A stretch of 64,000 bases of DNA, from contig NZ_CP090371.1 in assembly GCF_021431925.1 (NCBI RefSeq), forward strand, positions 1,674,001-1,738,000. The letters run 5' to 3'. This stretch comes from Halobaculum sp. CBA1158. Lineage in GTDB: Archaea > Halobacteriota > Halobacteria > Halobacteriales > Haloferacaceae. The number at the start of each line of letters is the position of its first letter. Position 1 is the first letter of the stretch. The notes beneath the pieces are model-generated. The model did not search any database. It was given only the letters and a program-made list of their open reading frames with translations, and had not been told where the DNA came from. The position numbers and the translations under genes are program-made. Positions 1 through 8,706 of this stretch are shown in pieces.

Positions 1-1
1 C

Positions 2-463
2 GGCGGGACGGGACCGACGAGAGACCGAGGCGCGTTCGCCTGCGTCGGGGGACAGTTCGGCGGGCTGACGCGCGACCTGGACACGCCGGCGTCCGCGCCG
101 GCGTTGCGCGGGGCGGGGCTGGGCACGAACGGCTCGATCGAGCCGTTCGCCGAGGGCCCGGACGGCGGCTGTCCGGTCGTCGTCGCGGGCCGGCGGATGC
201 GCGTCGCCCGCGAGGACAACTGCGGTCGGTGCGTCCCGTGTCGCACCGGGAGCGTGCGGGCCCACGAACTGCTCCGGGCGGTGTACGCCGGCGAGTTCGC
301 CGAGTCGAGGCTGCGCGAGCTGGCGCGGACGATGGGTCGCACGTCGATGTGCGGTTTCGGCGGCGACGCCGCCCGACCGCTCGCGACCGCACTCGAGGAG
401 TTCGGGGGGGCCCTGCGTGCGCACGCCGAGGGCCGCTGCCCCGCGGGGGTGTGTGACCTGTGA
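2..463 (+). CDS. NuoF-like / formate dehydrogenase beta-type subunit, C-terminal part (5' end outside window)
   Basis: The frame is open from base 2, so the gene begins upstream of the window; about 153 C-terminal residues are visible. They resemble the end of the 51-kDa NADH-binding subunit (NuoF/HoxF/FdhB family). A 4Fe-4S motif with the family signature E-D-N-C-G-R-C-V-P-C-R is at 212-243, and a fourth cysteine (S-M-C-G-F) is near 350. The stop overlaps the GTG start of the next gene by four bases (GTGA), indicating translational coupling with the formate dehydrogenase alpha chain. The likely role is passing electrons between the molybdenum subunit and NAD(P) through FMN and Fe-S. The nucleotide- and flavin-binding parts are not in the window, so the electron partner is inferred. 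Confidence 0.8.
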   Translation, partial: GGTGPTRDRGAFACVGGQFGGLTRDLDTPASAPALRGAGLGTNGSIEPFAEGPDGGCPVVVAGRRMRVAREDNCGRCVPCRTGSVRAHELLRAVYAGEFAESRLRELARTMGRTSMCGFGGDAARPLATALEEFGGALRAHAEGRCPAGVCDL

Positions 464-3400
464 GCGCCGACGGAGCCGACGGGGTCGGCGGAAACGACGA
501 CCCCGACCCGCTCCCGCGCGTCCCGGACGCGTCGCGGGTGTCCGACCAGCGCACGTCGACGCCGCTGACCGAGACGTTCGCGCCGGGGACGGCGGCCGAC
601 CCGCCCGTCGGGACGGGCGAGAGCGGCGACGACGGCTGTGGCTGCGGGTCGTGCGACTGCGGGGGCGAGAAAGCGGCCGAGGACGGCGAAGGGAACGCGG
701 TCGCCGGCGGCGACGGCGACGGCGGAACGGTCACCGTCACCGTCGACGGCACGGCGGTGTCGGTGCCCGCGGACGCGACGCTGTTGGACGCGATGGAGCG
801 GGCGGAGTACGAGGGGACGGTCCCCGCGTTGTGTGCGTACGACCGCGACGGCGGCGACTGCTCGGACGACATCGGCCCGCGCTCGACGTGCCGGACGTGT
901 ACCGTCGAGGCCGACGGGGAACTGGTCCCGGCCTGCTCGCACCCCGTCGGGGACGGCGTGACGGTTCGGACCGACGGCCCCGACGCCCGCGAGGCGCGGG
1001 CGGTGAACCTCGACCTCGTCCTCTCGGACCACAACCTCCGGTGTACGACCTGCAACCAGAACGGCCGCTGCGAGCTACAGGACGCCGCGATCGAGGCGGG
1101 TGTCGAGGAGCCGCGGTTCGGCGTCTTCGACGAGCGCAGCGAGTACGAGCCGCTGGACGACACCTCGTCGTTCATCCAGATCGACCGCAACAAGTGCATC
1201 ACCTGCGCGCGCTGCGTCGACGCCTGCAACGACGTGCAGATGTCGGGCGTCCTCCGGATCGAGGGCACCGGCGAGGACACCGAGATCGGCTTCCAGTCCG
1301 ACGCCGAGACGATGGCCGACTCGGCGTGCGTCTCCTGCGGCCATTGCGCGACGGTCTGTCCGACGGGGTCGCTGACCGAACGGGGACTGGCGGGACTCGC
1401 GACGCTTCCGATCCCGGGGTTCTCCCACCGGAACAGCGTCGGGAAGTCGCTGACTGCGGACGCGGAGAAGGCGGCGCGGGCGACGAGCGAGACGGGCGGT
1501 TCGAGGGGTGGCGACGGCGGCGACGGGGGCGACCGCGGCGAGGCCGGCCGATCGCCGACCCGCGAGCGCGCCGAGTCGAACGGGCTCGCCTCGGCGTTCA
1601 GATGGGCGAAGCGGACGGCGGGCGACGCCGGTCGGTCGGCGTTGCTGGCGGGCGAGCACGCCGCCGAGTCGCTGGCGGCGCGGACGATGAAGGAGGGGTG
1701 GCTGTTCGACGTCGCGAGCCGGGTCGCCGACCACCGCCTGAAGGACGTGGAGTTCACCGAGACCACCTGCGGCTTCTGCGCGGTCGGCTGTCGCTTCCAG
1801 CTGGTCTCGAAGGACGACGAGGTGCTCGGGGCGGTCCCGACCGACGACCCGGCGGACGCGCCGGTGAACGACTTCTCGACGTGCGTGAAGGGGAAGTTCG
1901 GTTACGAGTTCGCCAACAGCGACGAGCGACTGACGACGCCGCTGGTGCGCGACGACGACGGCGAACTGCGCGAGGCGTCGTGGGAGGAGGCGCTCTCGCG
2001 GGTCGCCGAGGGGTTCGAGTCGATCCGCGAGCGCTCGGGGCCGGACGCGCTGGCGACGTTCGCCTCCTCGAAGTGCACCAACGAGGAGGACTACCTGATG
2101 CAGAAGTTCGCGCGCGGCGTCCTCGGCACCAAGAACGTCGACAACTGCGCGCGGCTGTGTCACTCCTCGACGGTCGCGGCGCTGAAGCAGACGCTCGGCT
2201 ACGGCGCGATGTCGAACCGGATCAACGAGGACATCGGCGAGGCGGACGCCTACCTCATCACCGGGTCGAACACGACCGAGAGCCACCCCGTGCTCGCGAC
2301 GCGGATCACGCGCAACGTCGACGCCGGCGCGGACCTGGTCGTGTTCGACCCCCGAGAGGTCGAGATCGCCGAGCACGCGAGCCAGTACGTCCGCACCGAA
2401 CCGGGGTACGACGTGGCGTGGATCAACGGCCTGATCCGGTACATCGTCGCCAACGATCTCCACGACGAGGCGTTCATCGAGGAGCGCACCCGGAACTTCG
2501 ACGCGCTGCGCGAGAAGGTGGAGCCGTTCACGCCCGAGGAGGTGGAGCGGCTGGCGGGGGTCCCGCCCGAGGAACTGCGGGAGGCCGCCGAGACGATCGC
2601 GACCGCGGACTCGGTCGTCTTCGGGTGGGCGATGGGGATGACCCAGCACGGCCACGGCACGCAGAACGTCCTCGCGTTGGCCGACCTCGCGCTCGTCACC
2701 GGAAACCTCGGCAAGCCCGGCGCGGGCGTCTCGCCGTTCCGCGGCCACAACAACGTCCAGGGCGGCGGCGGCGACATGGGGACCCTCCCGAACCTCCTGC
2801 CCGGCTACCGCGACCCGGGCGACCCCGACGTGCTCGACGAGTTCGAGGACGCGTGGGGCGTCCGTCCGCCGAGCGAGGAGGGGCTGACCGTGCCCGAGGT
2901 GTTCACCGAGGCGCTCGCGGGGAACGTCGAAGGACTGTACGTGATGGGCGAGAACCCCGCGCTGTCGGAACCCGACATCTCGCACGCCGAGGAGGCGCTG
3001 GAGGCCCTGGAGTTCCTCGTCGTGCAGGACGTCTTCCCGACGGAGACGACCGAGCACGCCGACGTGGTGTTGCCGGCGGCGACGTTCTCCGAGAAGGAGG
3101 GAACCTTCACGAACACCGAACGGCGCGTCCAGTTGGTCGGGCGGGCGACCGACCCGCCGGGCGACGCGCGCCAGGACTGGGCGATCCTCCGGGACCTCGC
3201 GAGTCGCATCGACCACGCCGGCGACCCATGGGCGTTCGACGGTCCGGCGGACGTGATGGACGAGATCGCGACGGTCGCGCCGATCTACGGCGGCATCAGC
3301 CACGAACGCCTCCGCGCGGAGGGGGGGCTGCAATGGCCCTGCGAGGACGAGTCGGACCCGGGAACGCCGTACCTCTACGAGGAGGGGTTCAACTTCCCGG

Positions 3401-3906
3401 ACGGGCGGGCGCGGTTCGTCCCCGCCGACACGGGCGAACCGGGCGACCTCCCGAGCGAGGAGTTCCCGCTCACCATGACGACCGGCCGCGTGCTGTACCA
3501 CTGGCACACCGGCACCCTGACCAGGCGGGTCGACGGGCTCATGGACCACGTCGGCGAGGCGTTCGTGGAGATCACCGCCGCGACCGCCGAGCGACTGGGG
3601 ATCGCCGACGGCGACCGCGTGCGCGTGGAGTCGCCCCGCGGGGCGATCGAGGTGCACGCGACCGTCAGCGACCGCCCCGGCGACGGGGTGGTGTTCGTTC
3701 CGATGCACTTCGCGGACGGCGCGGTGAACGAACTCACCGGCGAGCGTTTCGACCCCGACAGCGGCATCCCCGAGTACAAGGTGTCGAGCGTTCGCGTGAG
3801 CCCAGTCGACGCCGACAGTCGGGCGGGACGCGACGCCGCCCCCTCGTCGGGCCGCTCCGGAACGACCGGTCGGCCCGACCCGACGGGGTCGGTCGACGAC
3901 GACTGA
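460..3906 (+). CDS. fdhA: Formate dehydrogenase alpha subunit, NuoG-like N-terminus plus molybdopterin domain
   Basis: This 1148-residue protein would oxidise formate to CO2 at a molybdopterin centre. Order of domains: a Cys/Gly/Asp-rich N-terminal tail (about 1-85), a 2Fe-2S ferredoxin domain (about 85-165), a NuoG-type Cys/His cluster (H-N-L-R-C-x2-C-x5-C, about 190-205), two 4Fe-4S motifs (C-I-T-C-A-R-C and C-V-S-C-G-H-C), then the MopB domain. The MopB domain opens with a 4Fe-4S site (Cys437, Cys440, Cys444, about Cys472). The Mo ligand is Cys567, directly followed by His568, where E. coli FdhF has selenocysteine-histidine. A C-terminal molydopterin-dinucleotide-binding domain ends the protein. 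GTG start overlaps the upstream stop. Oxidation of another small substrate cannot be excluded from sequence alone, but the NuoF/NuoG-like pairing favours NAD-dependent formate dehydrogenase. Confidence 0.88.
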   Translation: MSADGADGVGGNDDPDPLPRVPDASRVSDQRTSTPLTETFAPGTAADPPVGTGESGDDGCGCGSCDCGGEKAAEDGEGNAVAGGDGDGGTVTVTVDGTAVSVPADATLLDAMERAEYEGTVPALCAYDRDGGDCSDDIGPRSTCRTCTVEADGELVPACSHPVGDGVTVRTDGPDAREARAVNLDLVLSDHNLRCTTCNQNGRCELQDAAIEAGVEEPRFGVFDERSEYEPLDDTSSFIQIDRNKCITCARCVDACNDVQMSGVLRIEGTGEDTEIGFQSDAETMADSACVSCGHCATVCPTGSLTERGLAGLATLPIPGFSHRNSVGKSLTADAEKAARATSETGGSRGGDGGDGGDRGEAGRSPTRERAESNGLASAFRWAKRTAGDAGRSALLAGEHAAESLAARTMKEGWLFDVASRVADHRLKDVEFTETTCGFCAVGCRFQLVSKDDEVLGAVPTDDPADAPVNDFSTCVKGKFGYEFANSDERLTTPLVRDDDGELREASWEEALSRVAEGFESIRERSGPDALATFASSKCTNEEDYLMQKFARGVLGTKNVDNCARLCHSSTVAALKQTLGYGAMSNRINEDIGEADAYLITGSNTTESHPVLATRITRNVDAGADLVVFDPREVEIAEHASQYVRTEPGYDVAWINGLIRYIVANDLHDEAFIEERTRNFDALREKVEPFTPEEVERLAGVPPEELREAAETIATADSVVFGWAMGMTQHGHGTQNVLALADLALVTGNLGKPGAGVSPFRGHNNVQGGGGDMGTLPNLLPGYRDPGDPDVLDEFEDAWGVRPPSEEGLTVPEVFTEALAGNVEGLYVMGENPALSEPDISHAEEALEALEFLVVQDVFPTETTEHADVVLPAATFSEKEGTFTNTERRVQLVGRATDPPGDARQDWAILRDLASRIDHAGDPWAFDGPADVMDEIATVAPIYGGISHERLRAEGGLQWPCEDESDPGTPYLYEEGFNFPDGRARFVPADTGEPGDLPSEEFPLTMTTGRVLYHWHTGTLTRRVDGLMDHVGEAFVEITAATAERLGIADGDRVRVESPRGAIEVHATVSDRPGDGVVFVPMHFADGAVNELTGERFDPDSGIPEYKVSSVRVSPVDADSRAGRDAAPSSGRSGTTGRPDPTGSVDDD

Positions 3907-3913
3907 TCGAGAC

Positions 3914-4783
3914 TCAGTCTCCGTCGGGGTCGCCGACGGTGATCACCGGAACCGGCGCGGTCCGGACCGTCTGCTCTGCGACGCTCCCCAGGAGGATCCG
4001 GTCGGTGTTGCGGCGGCCGGTGGTCCCCATCACGACGGCGTCGACGTCGTTCGACTCGACGTACTCGACGATCCCCTCGACCGGGGTTCCGTGGCCGACG
4101 TGGCGTCGGGTCTCGACGCCGGCGGCCTCCGCGTCGTCGACGAGGTCCTCGACCGCGGCCTCGGCGATCTCGTCGCCCGCGTCCGCGAGCGCCGCGCGAA
4201 CGCCCGCCGCGAGGCCGTCGTCGTCGACGATCGAGACCGCATGCAGCGTGGCGTCGAGCGTCGCCGCCAGCGACACGCCGTGGCGCTCGCCGCGGGCCGC
4301 GCCGTCGCTGCCGTCGGTGGCGACGACCACGTGCTCGTACGGGAACGAGAGCCGTTCGTCCGCCTTCATGCGCGCGGTAAGCACCGGCACCGACGAGAGG
4401 CGGACGACCCGCTCGGAGACGCTGCCGGCGAGGAACCGCGCGATCCCGCTTCGCCCGTGCGTCGCCATCGCGATCAGGTCCTGGTCGGTCCGGTCGGCGT
4501 AGGCGACGATCGTCGACACCGGGTTGCCCTGGATCACGTCGGTCTCGTGGTCGACGCCCAGCGACGCGAGGACGCCCGCGGCCTCGTCGACCACGTCCTC
4601 GCCCTCCGCGACGAGCGCGTCGATCGCCCGCCCCCGGACGACCGAGACGGAGTCGCGATCGGTGTCGGCGACGTAGAGCACGTGGACGGTCGCGTCGGTC
4701 CGCGTCGCGATCTCGCCGACGTGATACAGCACGCTCGTCGCGCCGTCGCTCCCGTCGAACGGGACGAGGATGTCGTCGTACAT
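3914..4783 (-). CDS. Tandem-domain universal stress protein (UspA family)
   Basis: The protein has 289 residues and two UspA folds in tandem, each about 140 residues. Both carry the ATP-binding signature G-x2-G-x9-G-S: the first around residues 110-122 (T-H-G-R-S-G ending L-A-G-S-V-S-E) and the second around 255-272 (T-T-G-R-R-N-T ending L-L-G-S-V-A-E). It is soluble, with no signal or membrane segment. It converges with fdhA with only 7 bases between stops, so the two are not co-transcribed. Usp proteins of this type are common and multiplied in haloarchaea; the specific role here is unknown. Confidence 0.9.
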   Translation of the reverse strand: MYDDILVPFDGSDGATSVLYHVGEIATRTDATVHVLYVADTDRDSVSVVRGRAIDALVAEGEDVVDEAAGVLASLGVDHETDVIQGNPVSTIVAYADRTDQDLIAMATHGRSGIARFLAGSVSERVVRLSSVPVLTARMKADERLSFPYEHVVVATDGSDGAARGERHGVSLAATLDATLHAVSIVDDDGLAAGVRAALADAGDEIAEAAVEDLVDDAEAAGVETRRHVGHGTPVEGIVEYVESNDVDAVVMGTTGRRNTDRILLGSVAEQTVRTAPVPVITVGDPDGD

Positions 4784-4863
4784 GCTCGCGCGTGGCTACG
4801 CGGCCCCGGGTGTAATCGTTTTGTGTCCGTCGGGGGGAGCGGCGGCCGGTCGTTCCCGGGGGG

Positions 4864-5718
4864 TCAGGGATCGCCGATCCCCTCGTCGGTGATCACCTGG
4901 TCGACGAGCGATATCGGCGTAGCGTCGTAGGCGGGGTTCTCGATCGCGATCCCGTCGGCCGGTTCGAGCATCACCTCGCTGGGCGGCCGGAACTCGTTCT
5001 CGAAGCGGAATCCCTCCTCGATCACTTTCGTCCCCGATCCGACGACGACGACCGGGACGCCCACCTCCGTCGCGGCGGCCGCGATCGGGAAGGTGCCGAT
5101 GCGGTTGTACAGCGTGTCGCCGACGATGCAGTCCATGCCGACGACGACGCGGTCGGGGTCGACCTCCCGGAGGAGGTGTCCGGCGGCGGCGTCGACCGCG
5201 AGGTGCGGGTCGACCCGGTCCAGCGCCGCGAGCGTCCGGGCCGTCTTGCGTCCGAGATAGCGCGGGCGCGCCTCGGTGACGTACGCGGTCAGGTGCGCGC
5301 CGCCCGCGGCGGCCGACTCCACCGCCTCCAGCACGGTCGAGGAGTAGTCGTGCGTGAGGAACGTCTCGCCGTCGCTGAAGGTTCGGGCGGCGTTCTCGGC
5401 CGCCTCCCGCTTGCCCGTCTCGACGCGCTCGACCTCTCGCTCGACGGCCGCATCGAGCAGGCCCTTCGCGTCCGCGACGCTTTCGGCGTCATCGAGGACG
5501 GCGTCGGTGATCGCGCGCATCGTCCGGTGGAGGCTGGCGTGAGAGGGGTTGGCCCGACGGAGCGCGCCGGCGTTGTGGTCGAGGTCGCGCTCGAACTCGT
5601 CCAGGGTGGCGTACTCGCGGCCGAGCAGGTCCCGCAGCGCGCGGGCGGCCTTCACCGCGACGACCGACGAGGAGTGCGTCTGCATCTCTCGTATCTCGGC
5701 GACCGTCTCGTCTATCAT
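4864..5718 (-). CDS. eIF-2B alpha-related protein, probable ribose-1,5-bisphosphate isomerase
   Basis: The protein has 284 residues from the ATG at 5718. An upstream in-frame ATG (5817) adds 33 Pro/Ser-rich residues that do not look like the family, so it was not used. The C-terminal half carries the family core: T-E-A-R-P near residue 155, then V-G-M-D-C with an essential Cys/Asp pair, and V-V-G-S-G-T-K-V near 235. In archaea this E2B2 group includes ribose-1,5-bisphosphate isomerase, which makes ribulose-1,5-bisphosphate in nucleoside degradation (AMP or pentose bisphosphate pathway). No AMP phosphorylase or RuBisCO lies nearby, so that role rests on family knowledge. A translation-factor-like eIF2B role is less likely. 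It stands between two unrelated genes and diverges from priS. Confidence 0.8.
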   Translation of the reverse strand: MIDETVAEIREMQTHSSSVVAVKAARALRDLLGREYATLDEFERDLDHNAGALRRANPSHASLHRTMRAITDAVLDDAESVADAKGLLDAAVEREVERVETGKREAAENAARTFSDGETFLTHDYSSTVLEAVESAAAGGAHLTAYVTEARPRYLGRKTARTLAALDRVDPHLAVDAAAGHLLREVDPDRVVVGMDCIVGDTLYNRIGTFPIAAAATEVGVPVVVVGSGTKVIEEGFRFENEFRPPSEVMLEPADGIAIENPAYDATPISLVDQVITDEGIGDP

Positions 5719-5852
5719 GGGTCGCGAGTCGGGGCTTTCGGGGTTAGGTGTTCCGGGACCCGGCGTGACGCTCGGCTGCGCGCTCGCCGGCGAGGCGGCC
5801 GACCCAGACGGCAACACTCATACCGCAGTCGCCACTATCAAGTCGTCGTCAG

Positions 5853-7019
5853 ATGAACCGTCGCACGCGCGAGTACCTGAAGGGCCGCTTCGGCGACTAC
5901 TACCGGAGCGCGTCCGTCTCCCCGCCGCCCGAGGCCAACGAGCGCGAGTGGGGACACATCCCCTTCACCGCGGGCGACGGCACCACGATGGTCCGCCACC
6001 AGTCGCTGCTCGACATCGGCGAGGTCGCCGAGTTCCTCGCGCGCGAGACGCCGCGTCACGCGTACTTCTCGGCCGCGCGCTACGACGACCCCGCCAACGG
6101 GAGCATGAGCGACAAGGGCTGGCGGTCGGCCGACCTCGTGTTCGACCTCGACGCCGACCACCTCCCCGGCGTCGACCCGGAGGCGACGAGCTACGGGGAG
6201 ATGCTCGCCGCCTGCAAGGAGGAACTCCTCGCGCTGCTCGACGTTCTGGAGACGGACTTCGGGTTCGACTCCGAGGAGCTGCAGGTCGTCTTCTCGGGCG
6301 GCCGCGGCTACCACGTCCACGTCCGCGACGACGCGGTCGCAGGGCTCGATTCCACGGCGCGTCGGGAGGTCGTCGATTACGTCCGCGCGGTCGACCTCAA
6401 CTACGACGGCCTCATCGAGAAGCGGCCGAACGAGCGCGGTACCCTCCAGAAGACACTTCGCACGGAGGGCGGGTGGGGGCGACGCGTCCACGAGGCGCTC
6501 GTCGCGTACGCCGAGGAGCTCCTCGCGATGGAGGAGTCCGACGCGCTGGCGGAGCTGCAGGAACTGGACGGCGTCGGCGAGAAGACCGCACGGACGATCC
6601 ACGGCGTGCTCGATCGCAACCCCGAGGGCGTGAAGGCCGGCAACGTCGAACTCGGGCCGGGCGCGTCCACGCTGGTTCGGGCGATCGCCGAGCGCGTCAC
6701 CGCCGAGCAGACCGCCCCGATCGACGAGCCGGTCACCACCGACCTCCGGCGGCTCATCCGTCTCCCGGGCAGCATCCACGGCGGGAGCGGCCTGCTCGTC
6801 GAACCCCTCGATCGCGGAGACATCGACGCGTTCGATCCGCTGACGGACGCGATCCCCGAGCGATTCCGCGGCCGCGACATCCTCGTCGACGTGACCGATC
6901 CGGGTCGCGTCGACGTGGGCGACGACAGAGATAAGGTGGAGGAGGGTATCATCTCAGTTCCCGAGTACGTCGGCGTGTTCCTCATGGCACGCGGGCGAGC
7001 GAAGAAGGCGAGGGAGTAG
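5853..7019 (+). CDS. priS: DNA primase small (catalytic) subunit
   Basis: PriS has 388 residues and makes RNA/DNA primers with PriL at replication forks. The catalytic acidic motif V-F-D-L-D-A-D-H gives Asp98 and Asp100 as metal ligands, and the second motif S-G-G-R-G-x-H lies at 148-154, as in archaeo-eukaryotic primases. A helix-hairpin-helix-like stretch (L-D-G-V-G-E-K-T-A) near 230 is an insertion also known in haloarchaeal PriS. Length fits the family. It lies 6 bases upstream of the GINS gene, a pairing conserved in Halobacteria. Its start is 134 bases from the divergent isomerase start. Confidence 0.95.
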   Translation: MNRRTREYLKGRFGDYYRSASVSPPPEANEREWGHIPFTAGDGTTMVRHQSLLDIGEVAEFLARETPRHAYFSAARYDDPANGSMSDKGWRSADLVFDLDADHLPGVDPEATSYGEMLAACKEELLALLDVLETDFGFDSEELQVVFSGGRGYHVHVRDDAVAGLDSTARREVVDYVRAVDLNYDGLIEKRPNERGTLQKTLRTEGGWGRRVHEALVAYAEELLAMEESDALAELQELDGVGEKTARTIHGVLDRNPEGVKAGNVELGPGASTLVRAIAERVTAEQTAPIDEPVTTDLRRLIRLPGSIHGGSGLLVEPLDRGDIDAFDPLTDAIPERFRGRDILVDVTDPGRVDVGDDRDKVEEGIISVPEYVGVFLMARGRAKKARE

Positions 7020-7025
7020 GAACGA

Positions 7026-8120
7026 ATGGATCTGGACGAACTACGCTCGGTACAGTCGAAGGAGCGCAGAAAGGACAGCCTCCAGCACCTGCGCGACTCC
7101 TTCTACGAGGACGTGGCGGCGTACCTCGACGAGCGGAAGCGCCGGCGCGACGAGCGCGCCGCAAGCGTCGACAAGCCGTTCGCCGACGAGCAGGTCCGCA
7201 AGCTCTCCGACGAGATCGAGACCGCAGAGGAGGTCGTCGAGTCCCTGTACGAGCGCCGCGTCGGAAAGGTCGTGAAGCTCGCGTCGTTCGCGGCCGCCGG
7301 CGCGCCCACAGACTCCGAGGGAATGACGATCCAGGAGGCGGAGCTGTTCGAGGACCTCGTCGTCCGCATCGAGCAGAACAAAGACCGCGTCCTCGACGTG
7401 CTCGAGGGCGGGTCGGCGGTGGACGTCGACGTGACGGGCGACGACGCCGTGACGGGCGACGCCGAGGCGTCGTCAACGCGGGAGGCGACCGCGACCGCCG
7501 AGGCGACGCCGGCGGCCGTCCCCGACTCCGAGCCCGGGTCGGCGTCCGACGCCGGGTCCGCGGCTCCGGGGGCAGACGGTCCCGGCGTTGGAACGAACGA
7601 CGACGGCGGCGTTCTCGCCGACGCGATGGGGGGCGCGAGCGACGCCGACGCCGGCGCGGACGACGACGGCGACGCCGCGACCGAGTCGTCCGCGACCCCG
7701 GCCGACGCCTACGCGGAGGAATCGGAAGAGTTCGTTCCGGGTTCGGAGCCCGACCGCGCCGGCGACGCGGGGGCGACAGACGCGACGTCCGGACCAGAGG
7801 CTGCGTCCGCGACATCCGGATCCGGGGCCGCGTCCGCGACATCCCGAGCCGAGACCGCGTCCGCGACGCCCGACGCATCCGGCGACTCCGGCGGTGGGCG
7901 CGACACGACCCGCGAGAGCGACACCCTCGGCGACGGCGGGGGCGACGGCGTCGCGGACGCGGACAGCGAGCGGCGAACGGTCCGGGTCACCCGCGACGTT
8001 GGCGAGATCCTCGGCGTCGACGACCGGGAGTACGACCTCGCGGCAGAGGACGTGGTGACGCTCCCGGCGGAGAACGCCGGTCCGCTCGTCGAGCGCGACG
8101 CCGCCGAGCCGATCGAGTAG
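7026..8120 (+). CDS. GINS complex subunit (Gins51/Sld5-Psf1 type) with long acidic linker
   Basis: The protein has 364 residues. Residues 1-125 form a helical domain that matches the GINS A-domain (start M-D-L-D-E-L-R-S-V-Q, many Arg/Lys/Glu heptads). Residues about 130-310 are a low-complexity linker rich in Asp, Ala, Gly, Thr and Ser. Residues about 318-364 are a small beta domain with T-R-D-V-G-E-I-L-G-V-D, matching the GINS B-domain. A-then-B order is the Gins51 type. GINS activates the MCM helicase and links it to primase; the 6-base spacing from priS fits that. The linker contains near-repeats of A-S-A-T-S and D-A-G and is much longer than in other archaeal GINS proteins. No second GINS subunit is in the window. 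Confidence 0.88.
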   Translation: MDLDELRSVQSKERRKDSLQHLRDSFYEDVAAYLDERKRRRDERAASVDKPFADEQVRKLSDEIETAEEVVESLYERRVGKVVKLASFAAAGAPTDSEGMTIQEAELFEDLVVRIEQNKDRVLDVLEGGSAVDVDVTGDDAVTGDAEASSTREATATAEATPAAVPDSEPGSASDAGSAAPGADGPGVGTNDDGGVLADAMGGASDADAGADDDGDAATESSATPADAYAEESEEFVPGSEPDRAGDAGATDATSGPEAASATSGSGAASATSRAETASATPDASGDSGGGRDTTRESDTLGDGGGDGVADADSERRTVRVTRDVGEILGVDDREYDLAAEDVVTLPAENAGPLVERDAAEPIE

Positions 8121-8186
8121 TCGTCCGCGGCCGGACTCGCGAGCGACACCGACACCGCTTTTCCGACCCCCGCCCCACGTCCGTTC

Positions 8187-8660
8187 GTGCTCGACCCAGG
8201 TACCGAGGCACCCGAGTTCTCGCTTCCCGACCACGTCGGCCGCGAGGTCTCCCTGTCGGAGTTCGAGGGGCGGCGCGTCGTCCTGTACTTCTACCCGCGT
8301 GCGGACACCCCCGGCTGTACGACGGAGGCCTGCGGCTTCCGCGACGCTCACGAGGAGTTCGAGGCGCGCGACACGGCGATCGTCGGCATCAGCGACGACC
8401 CCGTCGACGACCTCACCGACTTCGCCCGCAAGCACGACCTCCCGTTCAGCCTGCTGTCGGACGAGGACGGCTCCGTCGCCGCGGCGTACGACTCCTACGG
8501 CGAGAAGAACGTCTTCGGCAACGTCGTCGACGGCGTGTTCCGAAACACGTACCTCGTCGGTCCCGACGGGACCATCGAGCGCGCGTACGAGGGCGTTTCC
8601 CCCGAGGACCACGCCGAGGAACTGCTCGCGGACGTCGACGAACTCCGCGGCGAGTCGTAG
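8187..8660 (+). CDS. Peroxiredoxin, BCP/PrxQ type
   Basis: The protein has 157 residues with a thioredoxin fold and reduces H2O2 and organic hydroperoxides. The active-site segment Y-P-R-A-D-T-P-G-C-T-T-E-A-C carries the peroxidatic cysteine and, five residues on, the resolving cysteine, the spacing typical of PrxQ/BCP. The upstream F-x-L-P-D-H and the later V-G-I-S-D-D motif also fit. It starts with GTG at 8187, and the AT-poor spacer before it holds a short C-T-T-T-T-C stretch (8158-8163) as the only TATA-like sequence. The gene follows GINS in the same direction after 66 bases. No signal peptide is present, so it is cytoplasmic. Confidence 0.93.
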   Translation: MLDPGTEAPEFSLPDHVGREVSLSEFEGRRVVLYFYPRADTPGCTTEACGFRDAHEEFEARDTAIVGISDDPVDDLTDFARKHDLPFSLLSDEDGSVAAAYDSYGEKNVFGNVVDGVFRNTYLVGPDGTIERAYEGVSPEDHAEELLADVDELRGES

Positions 8661-8706
8661 CCGCGAGCGGTCCGGAGCGCGCCGTCGGTCGTTCGGCGAG
8701 GTCGAC

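Noticed and set aside
417-4502. A 1361-residue open frame antiphase to fdhA
   Set aside because: Same reason: Arg-rich shadow of fdhA and the Usp gene, with no recognisable motif.
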